This document shows, piece by piece, positions 24,828-32,541 of a DNA stretch of 61,325 nucleotides (its first letter is position 1; every line of letters begins with the position of its first letter). Below the pieces are notes generated by a model, which had not been told where the DNA came from, made no database searches, and saw only the letters and a list, made by a program, of their open reading frames with translations. The translations under genes were made by a program, and so were the position numbers. The stretch comes from Lachnospiraceae bacterium (GTDB lineage Bacteria; Bacillota; Clostridia; Lachnospirales; Lachnospiraceae). Location: the NCBI GenBank assembly GCA_017436865.1, contig JAFSCH010000065.1, positions 1 through 61,325 of the forward strand, in the 5' to 3' direction.

Positions 24828-26294
24828 ATGACAAGTGCACCAGTGAGAGATGTGATGTATGGAATGGAATCAGTCTCTCATGCAAACACTGCAAAGAAAA
24901 CAGAAACTGCACAGTCAAAAGAGCGAGACTTTGGACAGATTATGAATCAGGCCAAAGACCACGCAAAACAGACTGTGCATCAGCCAAATAATCAAATGGT
25001 TGAAAAAAATGATGTTTCGCAAACGAAAGATACATATGAAGCTAAGGAAGACTTTAAGGCGAAGGAAACTCCTAAAAAGGAGGATTTTGGTAGTAAGGAA
25101 GTTGAAAATGACACGTCTGATAAGCTGAATAATGTATCAGAAGCTGAGTCAATTGATGAAGAGATAGAAACCGCGTTGGAAGATGCAGTAGAAGATGTAA
25201 TGAAGGAAATAGAGGAAATGCTTGAGGTAAGCGAAGAAGAGCTGGTGGATGTTTTAGAACAGCTTGGACTACAACCAATTGATTTACTTAATCCTGATAA
25301 TATGGCATCGATTATGACAGCATTAACTGGTGAAGATTCGACGATTCAGCTTGTGATGGATGAGGAAATGTATCTAACTTTACAGGATCTAATGCAGATG
25401 GTAGAGGAAAAAACACAGGAGCTTTTAAATGCAACAGGGCTTTCTGATGAAGAGCTGGAATCAATTATGGATCAGCTGAAACTGTTAATAGACCAGCAAT
25501 TATCACGAGAAGAGACAGAGATGAATCAAGCACAGATTCTTCCGTTCGAGGTAGCGAAAGAAGAAATGAAAGCACAAGCTGGAGAAGTACCAATTATTGT
25601 GAAGAACGAAAATGATATGCAGGATATGCAGCCAGTAGAAGAAATACAGGATTCTACAGAAGGTATTGAAAAAAATGCAGAAGCAGGAAAAAATGAGGAT
25701 TCATTATTTCAACAGCAACAGCAGAATATGCAAAGCTTTCAAAATATGTCAGATGAAATTGCACAGTTGGCAGAAGAGAGCAAGTTACAAGGTACAGGAA
25801 CACAGAATACAGAAAGTATTTTGAAACAGCTTGCAGATTATGTAAAAATACAGAATGGAAAAGAACTGACAGAAATGGAGTTACAGCTTCATCCGGCAAG
25901 TCTTGGAAACGTAAAAGTTACACTTGCTACAAAAGGTGGTGTTGTTACAGCACAGCTTACAACAGAAAATGAAATCGTAAAGAATGCGATAGAATCACAG
26001 GTGTCGCAGTTAAAACAGAATCTTGAAGAACAGGGGGTTAGAGTAGAGGCGATTGAAGTATCTGTAGCAAGTCACCAAATGGAAAAAAATCTGGAACAAA
26101 ATGCAAATGACAGACAACAGGAACAAAACCAAGAGACAGGCGGTATTCACAAAATCCGCAAAACAAGCATCAATCTGAATTCTTTTGAGGATGCAGATGA
26201 ACTGCTCGAAGAAATGACAGGAGCAGATGATGCAACAAGAATTGCCATGGAAATGATGGCAATGGGTGGCAATAGGATGGATTTACTTGCGTAG
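24828..26294 (+). CDS. fliK: Flagellar hook-length control protein FliK
   Basis: A 488-residue protein with a long Glu/Gln-rich, disordered N-terminal and central part that acts as the ruler. The conserved C-terminal Flg_hook domain (about residues 350-430) has LQLHPASLGNVKV and VVTAQLTTENEIVK. It is secreted during hook growth and switches the export gate via FlhB. The position before flgD and flgE is standard. The sequence has several Glu-rich helices (EEELVDVLEQLGL). ATG with GAGGAGG upstream. Confidence 0.93.
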   Translation: MTSAPVRDVMYGMESVSHANTAKKTETAQSKERDFGQIMNQAKDHAKQTVHQPNNQMVEKNDVSQTKDTYEAKEDFKAKETPKKEDFGSKEVENDTSDKLNNVSEAESIDEEIETALEDAVEDVMKEIEEMLEVSEEELVDVLEQLGLQPIDLLNPDNMASIMTALTGEDSTIQLVMDEEMYLTLQDLMQMVEEKTQELLNATGLSDEELESIMDQLKLLIDQQLSREETEMNQAQILPFEVAKEEMKAQAGEVPIIVKNENDMQDMQPVEEIQDSTEGIEKNAEAGKNEDSLFQQQQQNMQSFQNMSDEIAQLAEESKLQGTGTQNTESILKQLADYVKIQNGKELTEMELQLHPASLGNVKVTLATKGGVVTAQLTTENEIVKNAIESQVSQLKQNLEEQGVRVEAIEVSVASHQMEKNLEQNANDRQQEQNQETGGIHKIRKTSINLNSFEDADELLEEMTGADDATRIAMEMMAMGGNRMDLLA

Positions 26295-26312
26295 AAAGAA
26301 AGGAAATAAGTT

Positions 26313-27509
26313 ATGAGTTTAGTGGCACCAGTCGTAGATGGACAATTAAAAACATCATCAGCTTCTTCGGATTCTCTTACGGGTGCAAAAAATAAGTCAA
26401 GTGTAGATAGTGATATGTTTCTTACCTTATTGGTAGCGGAAATGCAGAATCAAGACCCGTTAGAGCCAACCAGTAATACAGAATGGGTTTCTCAGTATGC
26501 AACCTTTACACAGGTAGAGCAAATGACAGAAATGGGAGAATCCATGGATTTGCTACGTGCAAACAGCATGATTGGAAAAGAAGTTGTTATGAAGGTAACA
26601 AGTGAAAGCACAGGTGAGACAAGCTATAAGAGAGGTATGGTAGATTATGTTACGGTAGAAGATGGCGAGGCACTTCTTGTTATTGATGAAGAGAAATACT
26701 CGATCGGTGACCTTGATAGTGTTGCAAGTGAAGAATACTTTACGGCATATGATTTATATACTGAGTTTGTAGGTATGGTAGAAGCACTTCCAAATCTGAA
26801 CTTAATCGATAAGTCATACGAAAATACTGTTGGTAAAGTATATAAGCTTTATAATGGCCTTAATGAGTATCAGAAGAATTACATTGATAAGTATGCAGCG
26901 GGTCATGTATCTTCATACGAAGCATACATCAAGAAGATGGAACAGTTGGGTATAACGTTTAATGAAGAGACAACAGAAAAGGTAACTACCTTAGATGATG
27001 TATTGAATGCATTTAATAAAAAGATGGATGATTTGTTGGTTCAAATCTCAGCTTTAAATATGACAAACAAAAATAATACTTCAGAAGGTCAGGCTTCAGG
27101 AATAGCAGGTGCAGGAAACGAAGCGGCTGGAGGAACACAGCCTTCAGAAAAGGTAGAAGGAAGCGAAGCGGCTGGAGGAACACAGCCTTCAGAAAAGGCA
27201 GAAGGAAGCGAAGCAACCGGAGGAACACAGCCTTCAGAAAAGGCAGAAGGAAGCGAAGCAACCGGAGGAACACAGCCTTCAGAAAAGGCAGAAGGAAGCG
27301 AAGCAACCGGAGGAACACAGCCTTCAGAAAAGGCAGAAGGAAGCGAAGCGACTGGAGGAACACAGTCTTCAGAAAAAACAGAAGGAAGTAAAGAGAACGA
27401 CTCAAGTGATGCTTCGAGTAATGAACAGACATCTGATGGCACACAAAGTGGTAGTGAAGATACAGGAGACATGTTAGACCAGCTGACACAAGATACAGAA
27501 AATGTTTAA
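26313..27509 (+). CDS. flgD: Hook-capping protein FlgD with extra helical domain and tandem-repeat tail
   Basis: A 398-residue protein, far longer than the roughly 140-residue B. subtilis form. Residues about 25-75 are the FlgD core (FLTLLVAEMQNQDPLEP, QYATFTQVEQM), followed by a short beta region. Residues about 148-215 form a three-helix unit with LYNGLNEYQKNYIDKY, like the ALTDEQKALV modules common in surface proteins of Gram-positive bacteria. Residues 269-358 are six 15-residue repeats of the form SEATGGTQPSEKAEG; the end is Ser/Asp/Gly-rich. FlgD caps the growing hook. The extra parts could be exposed outside the cell or act in length or export control; that is inference. Confidence 0.93.
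   Translation: MSLVAPVVDGQLKTSSASSDSLTGAKNKSSVDSDMFLTLLVAEMQNQDPLEPTSNTEWVSQYATFTQVEQMTEMGESMDLLRANSMIGKEVVMKVTSESTGETSYKRGMVDYVTVEDGEALLVIDEEKYSIGDLDSVASEEYFTAYDLYTEFVGMVEALPNLNLIDKSYENTVGKVYKLYNGLNEYQKNYIDKYAAGHVSSYEAYIKKMEQLGITFNEETTEKVTTLDDVLNAFNKKMDDLLVQISALNMTNKNNTSEGQASGIAGAGNEAAGGTQPSEKVEGSEAAGGTQPSEKAEGSEATGGTQPSEKAEGSEATGGTQPSEKAEGSEATGGTQPSEKAEGSEATGGTQSSEKTEGSKENDSSDASSNEQTSDGTQSGSEDTGDMLDQLTQDTENV
27117..27386 (+). repeat. Six 45-base tandem repeats inside flgD
   Basis: Six in-frame units of 45 bases. The inner copies are almost identical at DNA level (GGAACACAGCCTTCAGAAAA in each), while the first and last have diverged. No length-breaking indel is seen. Copy number could vary between strains by slippage or recombination without breaking the frame. 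Confidence 0.95.
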
Positions 27510-27540
27510 GAAAAGCCAACAAGGGTAAGGAGATATGGTT

Positions 27541-27933
27541 ATGAATATAAATAATAAGCAATTCCTTTCCATTGAACAGCTACAAGATCAGTTTTTAATA
27601 GGGCAAAAGAGTAGGCCAGCAATCAAGACTGCTGAAGGATTAAGTTTTGAAGAGATTCTTCAAAAAACACAGGAAAATGGACAAGTTCATTTTTCAAAAC
27701 ATGCAGCCAATAGATTGAATGATAGGAATATCGAGCTTACAGAGGAACAACTGGAAAGGTTGAAGGATGGTACGAAAAAGGCGGGAGATAAAGGGATTAA
27801 GGAATCCTTAGTACTGATTGATGAACTCGCATTTATCGTAGATACAAAAAGCAACACAGTAATTACTGCATTTGTGCAGGGGGGAACAAAAGAAAATATT
27901 TTTACAAATATTGATGGAGCCGTAATAACATAA
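27541..27933 (+). CDS. Flagellar operon protein, TIGR02530 type
   Basis: A 130-residue protein always found between flgD and flgE in Firmicutes operons. The core HFSKHAANRLNDRNIELTEE followed by a helix, and ALVLIDELAFIV-like and NTVITAF stretches, match the family. Its function is not established; a chaperone or assembly role for the hook is assumed from position. The start is taken as the ATG at 27541, eight bases after AAGGAG; the in-frame ATG at 27535 touches that SD. Confidence 0.85.
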   Translation: MNINNKQFLSIEQLQDQFLIGQKSRPAIKTAEGLSFEEILQKTQENGQVHFSKHAANRLNDRNIELTEEQLERLKDGTKKAGDKGIKESLVLIDELAFIVDTKSNTVITAFVQGGTKENIFTNIDGAVIT

Positions 27934-28015
27934 TAGCCGGACCTTTAAAGGAGGCTTACGCTTCTGAATGACAGAGGAAGCAGAATACGGCAAGAAAATT
28001 AGGAGGTCAATCGTT

Positions 28016-29752
28016 ATGCTGAGATCAATGTATTCTGGTGTATCAGGTTTAAGAACACACCAGACAAAAATGGACGTTATTGGTAACAATATTGCAAACG
28101 TAAATACAACAGCTTATAAGAGCATGTCAATCAATTTCTCTGATCTTATGTATCAGACAACACAGGCAGCAACAGGACCAAATGCAAAGACTGGAACAGC
28201 AGGTACAAACCCTAGACAGATTGGTCTTGGTGTTCAGACAGCAGCAATTTCTACAAAAATTACAGAAGAAGGTGCAACACAGTCAACAGGTAATCCTTTT
28301 GATTTAAAGATAGCAGGAAGTGAGTTCTTCGTTGTTAGTAACGGTGTAGATACCTTCTTTACAAGAGACGGTTCTTTCTATGTAGATGCAGCAGGTAATC
28401 TTGCCATGTCAAGTACCGGTTATAATGTTATGGGATGGGAGGTAGATCCACAGACCATGAATATTAAACCGGATACCGTAAAGCCATTGAAGGTTATGGG
28501 TGACAATGAGACCTATGGTGCAGAGTGGACACAGTCAGCAACAGCAAGTGGTATTGTAGATTGGAATGATAAAAATCAGGGTGAAGCATCTGGCAAAATG
28601 ATAAATTTACAGATTTATGATAATGTTGGATTTAGTTATACAGCAAAGATGAGTATTCATAATGCAAATCACCCGATTGGAGGAGATTATCAGTATTATG
28701 TAGAGTTAGAGGATATTATTGATTCTACTGGTACATCAATTCTTGATCAAAAAGGAAATAAAGATGGTGTAGTAGATGCGGACGAGAAAGCAAATCTTTT
28801 AGGTTCACCAGCAGATGTGGATGTATCAGAAGTTTTTGGATTAGCAGAAGGTTCGGTTGTTCCAGGAACAGCAACACATGTGGCATATTATGTGGATGAT
28901 ACGGCAGATCCTACTAAGAAAGTAGAGGTTTCTGTAAATCTTTGTCAGGGAGGTGATGGGCTATTTAAAGTAGATGCAGGTAAATGGAGTTTTAATGACG
29001 GATATACAGTTGATGTAACCATGTCTGATGGAAATACGGTTACATATACCGCAGAAGATATTTTTGCAACATTATATGGTGGAGCAATTAGTATGGATGA
29101 GGTTAATACTTTTGAGCTTGATCCATCAACCCTTAATATGAAGGTAACCAATAAGCATATTCCGAACGGTATCATTCTTACCTACGACGGAAAAGACGGT
29201 GTACTTACAGGAGTACAGGGCGGTGGTGGAGACAACAACACCAGTGCAACACTTGATTTATCATCCTTAGGAGAAGCATTTACTAAGATTAATGTTGACT
29301 TCTCTAAAACTTTAGTATCTGATAATAAGGGTAAGTCAACCATTGAAATGGAAAAGGGAGATGTAAAGGGATTAGAAGCAGGAAGAGCACTAGGTACTTT
29401 ACAGGGTGTTTCGATTCAGACAAATGGTATGATTTATGCATCCTACAGTAATGGACAGAAGAGACTTCTTGGACAGATAGCAGTAGCAGAATTTGCAAAT
29501 GCATCCGGTCTTCAGAAGGAAGGAAACAATCTCTATTCTGCAACTCAGAACTCAGGTGACTTTAATGGTATCGGTATTGATATTAGTGCAAACGGTCATT
29601 GCATGAATACTGGTGTATTGGAAATGAGTAATGTAGACTTATCTTCAGAATTTACAGAGATGATTACAACTCAGAGAGGCTTCCAGGCAAACAGCCGTAT
29701 CATTACTGTATCTGATACACTTCTTGAAGAACTTGTAAACTTAAAGAGATAA
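28016..29752 (+). CDS. flgE: Flagellar hook protein FlgE
   Basis: A 578-residue hook subunit. The N-terminal rod/hook motif MYSGVSGLRTHQTKMDVIGN with NIANVNTTAYK and the C-terminal FTEMITTQRGFQANSRIITV are complete. The middle domains (residues about 150-450) are expanded and surface exposed. The ATG at 28016 follows TAGGAGGT; the open frame back to 27968 has no SD. The gene is followed by a strong terminator at 29787-29817, which separates it from flbD and motA. Confidence 0.97.
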   Translation: MLRSMYSGVSGLRTHQTKMDVIGNNIANVNTTAYKSMSINFSDLMYQTTQAATGPNAKTGTAGTNPRQIGLGVQTAAISTKITEEGATQSTGNPFDLKIAGSEFFVVSNGVDTFFTRDGSFYVDAAGNLAMSSTGYNVMGWEVDPQTMNIKPDTVKPLKVMGDNETYGAEWTQSATASGIVDWNDKNQGEASGKMINLQIYDNVGFSYTAKMSIHNANHPIGGDYQYYVELEDIIDSTGTSILDQKGNKDGVVDADEKANLLGSPADVDVSEVFGLAEGSVVPGTATHVAYYVDDTADPTKKVEVSVNLCQGGDGLFKVDAGKWSFNDGYTVDVTMSDGNTVTYTAEDIFATLYGGAISMDEVNTFELDPSTLNMKVTNKHIPNGIILTYDGKDGVLTGVQGGGGDNNTSATLDLSSLGEAFTKINVDFSKTLVSDNKGKSTIEMEKGDVKGLEAGRALGTLQGVSIQTNGMIYASYSNGQKRLLGQIAVAEFANASGLQKEGNNLYSATQNSGDFNGIGIDISANGHCMNTGVLEMSNVDLSSEFTEMITTQRGFQANSRIITVSDTLLEELVNLKR

Positions 29753-29786
29753 ATTGACATCGTAGTTTAACATCAGTAAGGCATTG

Positions 29787-29817
29787 AGGGAGAATTACTA
29801 TGTAATTCTCCCTTTTT
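29787..29817 (+). terminator. Strong terminator after flgE
   Basis: A 12-base perfect stem, AGGGAGAATTAC (29787-29798) and GTAATTCTCCCT (29802-29813), with a three-base loop and TTTTT. It is inside the fla/che cluster. Confidence 0.85.
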
Positions 29818-29840
29818 GGAGACAGAAAGGCAAGGCTATA

Positions 29841-29920
29841 GTGTGAAAAATAAATTTTTCACACGCAAATTTGTGCCTGCGGCCCAAAGTTTGCAGATAT
29901 TGGAAAGGCAAGGTTATAAA
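29841..29920 (+). repeat. Repeat family 3, copy a, upstream of flbD
   Basis: A perfect palindrome GTGTGAAAAAT-AA-complement (29841-29864) is followed by a conserved tail with GCCTGCGGCCCAAAGTTTGC and GGAAAGGCAAGGTTATA that runs into the flbD start. The tail aligns with 55847-55902. A near-identical 16-base segment GAAAGGCAAGG(C/T)TATA flanks the element at 29825-29840 and 29903-29918. Confidence 0.7.
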
Positions 29921-30121
29921 ATGATTGAAGTAACAAAAATTAATGGCGTGAAAATGCTTGTGAACACAAGCTTAATTGAGACGGTAGAAGAAACACCGGA
30001 TACCATGATTACGTTAACGTCCGGCAAGAAATTAATTGTGAAAGAAAGCCGCCAGGAGGTTAAAGAGCTGGTGAGAATAACGAGAAAAGATGTTTTTTCA
30101 AATATTCATGCGGAAAATTAA
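29921..30121 (+). CDS. flbD: Flagellar protein FlbD (small)
   Basis: A 66-residue protein of the small FlbD family found after flgE in Firmicutes: MIEVTKINGVKMLVNTSLIE, ETVEETPDTMITLTSGKKLI. Unlike the Caulobacter regulator of the same name it has no HTH. Its role is not settled; operon position links it to swarming or motor output. The start is at MIEVTKING (29921). The open frame upstream to 29816 is the repeat element read through and should not be translated. Confidence 0.88.
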   Translation: MIEVTKINGVKMLVNTSLIETVEETPDTMITLTSGKKLIVKESRQEVKELVRITRKDVFSNIHAEN

Positions 30122-30135
30122 TAAAAAAATGACAA

Positions 30136-30150
30136 AATTTTCAGAAAATT
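30136..30150 (+). promoter_or_regulatory. Perfect CodY box upstream of motA
   Basis: AATTTTCAGAAAATT equals the 15-base CodY consensus AATTTTCWGAAAATT without a mismatch. It ends one base before the -35 of the motA promoter. Confidence 0.75.
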
Positions 30151-30151
30151 G

Positions 30152-30180
30152 TTGCAATTTATGTAACCTTACAGTATTAT
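30152..30180 (+). promoter_or_regulatory. Internal sigma-A promoter for motA and downstream genes
   Basis: TTGCAA (30152-30157), a 17-base spacer, TATTAT (30175-30180), about 55 bases before motA and directly after a perfect CodY box. A distinct transcript for motA onward fits the terminator placed after flgE. Confidence 0.7.
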
Positions 30181-30235
30181 AGATATATAAGAAATGTCAA
30201 ATTGTGTTTGATAAGTAAAAGGGGTGTGTAAAAAA

Positions 30236-31033
30236 GTGGATTTAGCGTCAATTATTGGTCTGGTAGCGTGTATGGGACTTGTAATCTTCGGTATTGTCAG
30301 TGGTGAAGATGGTGTTGCCGCAATTGGATTTTTTATTGATCCAGCATCAATATTCATTACATTTGGCGGTGCATTTTGTGCGACAATGGCGTCTGTATCA
30401 ATGTCAGATTTTATAGGCGGTTTAAAGAGTGTTACTTTGGTTTTTAAATCGGTAACAGTAAATATTCCGGAGATGATTACAAAGATTATTGAATTGTCGA
30501 ATGTTGCCAGAAAAGAAGGTTTGCTTTCTTTGGAAGAAGCGGCAGGAGATTTGGATGATCAGTTTATGAAAAAAGGGATTCTGCTTATTGTAGATGGTAC
30601 GGATCCGGAGTTAGTAAGGAGTATCTTGGAAACAGAGCTTGATAGTATCGAAGAACGACATAAAGCTAAAATTGGTTTTTGGGAGACGTGTGCTTCTATG
30701 GGACCTGCGTGGGGGATGATTGGTACGTTGGTTGGTTTGGTTATTATGTTACAACATATGTCTGACCCTTCAGCTCTGGGACCTTCCATGGCGGTTGCAT
30801 TGATTACAACGTTCTATGGTTCTGTACTCGCAAACTGGTTGTGTACACCGGTTGCAAATAAGTTAAAGGCTAATAATGCAATTGAAATACAGGCAAAATC
30901 AATTATGATTGAAGGTTTATTGTCAATACAGGCAGGTGAAAACCCACGAGTTATTGAAGAAAAATTGAAATCATTCCTTGCACCGAAGGATAGAACCAGT
31001 ACAAGTGAAGAAGGAGCCGGAGGTGAGGCTTAA
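30236..31033 (+). CDS. motA: Flagellar stator protein MotA
   Basis: A 265-residue stator subunit with four membrane segments (first LASIIGLVACMGLVIFGIVS; last pair around WGMIGTLVGLVIML and AVALITTFYGSVLANWL). A cytoplasmic loop includes the conserved acidic and basic stretch contacting FliG. With MotB it forms the ion channel driving rotation. GTG at 30236 gives the standard MDLASIIG start, 11 bases after GGGG; GTG at 30224 would add four residues but touches the SD. The stop overlaps the motB start by one base. Confidence 0.95.
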   Translation: MDLASIIGLVACMGLVIFGIVSGEDGVAAIGFFIDPASIFITFGGAFCATMASVSMSDFIGGLKSVTLVFKSVTVNIPEMITKIIELSNVARKEGLLSLEEAAGDLDDQFMKKGILLIVDGTDPELVRSILETELDSIEERHKAKIGFWETCASMGPAWGMIGTLVGLVIMLQHMSDPSALGPSMAVALITTFYGSVLANWLCTPVANKLKANNAIEIQAKSIMIEGLLSIQAGENPRVIEEKLKSFLAPKDRTSTSEEGAGGEA

Positions 31034-31941
31034 TGGCAAAAAAGAAAGAAGAGGAAGTAAAAAAAGGCCTAGACGAATGGATGGGTACCTTCTCGGATAT
31101 GATGACTTTGCTGATGTGTTTCTTCGTAATGCTGTTCTCTATGTCATCTATTGACGCGGCTAAGTTTGAAGAGGCAGCACAGTCTTTTCAACAGACGATA
31201 AGTATATTTAAAGGTGGAGCAAAAGCCATTGGTGATGGTATTTTGGTGAGTAATGGTGTGAGTCAGTTGAATCAGTTGGATGAATTTTTTAACACGACTG
31301 GAAAAACAGCGGCAAGTGACAGTGATGATATTGAATTCGAAGAAAACGCACAAGGAATACAACTAGAAGAAAGACTTGGACTTACAGAAGAAGAATTAAA
31401 AGCAATGCTGGAAGAACTGGATATGACTGAGGAAGAGTTAAAAAAACTTCTGTCTAACATGGAAGAAGAAAAGATGAAGCAGTCAGAAGAACTTGCAGAG
31501 AGAATAGAAGAGTCTATAGCAGAAAGTATGATGCAAGACAAAATTGATGTGGAATTTAATGCAAATTGTGTTATATTATCATTAAGTGGAGCATTCCTTT
31601 TTGATTCAGGACAAGCAAGTTTAAAAAGAGAAGCGATTCCGGTATTAGATAAGATAGGTGTGATACTTACAAAATATGCAGATCACACAGTTGAAATTGA
31701 GGGTCATACAGATTCTGTTCCATTAAATGGTGGCAGATATGAAAATAATGACGTATTAAGTAGCTATCGAGCATTAGCTGTATTTAATTATTTAAAAGAT
31801 AATGCTGCGTTAGATCCTGGTGTGATGAAACACACAGGAAGAGGGGAATATATACCGGTGGCAGATAATGCTACACCGGAAGGAAGAGCAAAAAACAGAA
31901 GAGTTGAAATTAAAATTTATAACGCATTGAGTGCCTATTAA
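31033..31941 (+). CDS. motB: Flagellar stator protein MotB
   Basis: A 302-residue protein. A membrane helix near residues 20-40 contains the ion-binding Asp in GTFSDMMTLLMCFFVMLFSM. A plug and an acidic linker with duplicated LTEEELKAMLEELD and MTEEELKKLLSN units come next. The OmpA peptidoglycan-binding domain closes the protein (VEIEGHTDSVPLNGGRYENN, GRAKNRRVEIKI). The linker of about 90 residues is longer than in B. subtilis MotB. The ion, proton or sodium, cannot be told from sequence alone. Coupled to motA by the TAATG overlap. Confidence 0.96.
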   Translation: MAKKKEEEVKKGLDEWMGTFSDMMTLLMCFFVMLFSMSSIDAAKFEEAAQSFQQTISIFKGGAKAIGDGILVSNGVSQLNQLDEFFNTTGKTAASDSDDIEFEENAQGIQLEERLGLTEEELKAMLEELDMTEEELKKLLSNMEEEKMKQSEELAERIEESIAESMMQDKIDVEFNANCVILSLSGAFLFDSGQASLKREAIPVLDKIGVILTKYADHTVEIEGHTDSVPLNGGRYENNDVLSSYRALAVFNYLKDNAALDPGVMKHTGRGEYIPVADNATPEGRAKNRRVEIKIYNALSAY

Positions 31942-31956
31942 AAGGGGGAGCATGAA

Positions 31957-32475
31957 ATGAAGAAAAATCTATTATCTATTATTATTCTAGCACTGTTAGT
32001 TGTTAATATTGTTTTATCGGCAATTATGATGATTAGCGTAACAAGTGCATCTAAGAAAACAGCAGCATTGGTTGCGGATATTTCTACTATTATTGGTCTT
32101 GAAATAGACGGAATCGAAAAGACAGGCGTTGCAGGTGCTGTTTCTCAGCAGGATACCGTTGTATATACTCTGAGTAATACAGAGATGACGATTCCGTTAA
32201 AAGCAGGAGCTGATGGAAAAGTTCATTATGCGGTAGGCAAAGTATCTTTATCTATTAACTCAACCCATGAAGACTATGCAACATATTATACAGAAGATTT
32301 CTCATCCAAAGAAGGATTGATTGAAGATATTATCTTTAGTGTACTTGCAAATTACACTATGGAGGAGGCTTCAGGTAATCCATCACAAATTAAGGCAGAA
32401 ATCTTACAAAAGATTCAGGAATTATATGGCTCTGATTTTATCTTTGGAGTATCATTTAGTTTCTTGTATTCATAA
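31957..32475 (+). CDS. fliL: Flagellar basal body protein FliL
   Basis: A 172-residue single-pass protein with an N-terminal membrane helix (IIILALLVVNIVLSAIMMI) and an external stomatin-like domain with KVSLSINSTHEDYA and EILQKIQELYGSDFIFGVSF. It encircles and stabilises stators and supports torque. It follows motB by 15 bases. A short hairpin (32492-32511) lies between it and fliM. Confidence 0.9.
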   Translation: MKKNLLSIIILALLVVNIVLSAIMMISVTSASKKTAALVADISTIIGLEIDGIEKTGVAGAVSQQDTVVYTLSNTEMTIPLKAGADGKVHYAVGKVSLSINSTHEDYATYYTEDFSSKEGLIEDIIFSVLANYTMEEASGNPSQIKAEILQKIQELYGSDFIFGVSFSFLYS

Positions 32476-32491
32476 AACGGAATAAACCTCG

Positions 32492-32516
32492 AATGGTTCT
32501 CTTGAACCATTTTATT
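32492..32516 (+). terminator. Weak hairpin between fliL and fliM
   Basis: Stem AATGGTTC (32492-32499) and GAACCATT (32504-32511), TCTT loop, then TTATT. AT-rich with a poor T-run, so at most a weak attenuator. Confidence 0.35.
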
Positions 32517-32541
32517 ACAGCTACAGGGGGTGATTAGCAAC

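Noticed and set aside
27117-27386. Regular 45-base repeats as a CRISPR array
   Set aside because: Units are directly adjacent without unique spacers and are in frame inside flgD.
27013-27561. Leu/Phe repeat-containing minus-strand frames opposite flgD
   Set aside because: They only mirror the 45-base repeats; no start signal.
29816-29920. N-terminal extension of FlbD
   Set aside because: The extra 35 codons are the repeat element and its palindrome; FlbD proteins start at MIEVTKING.
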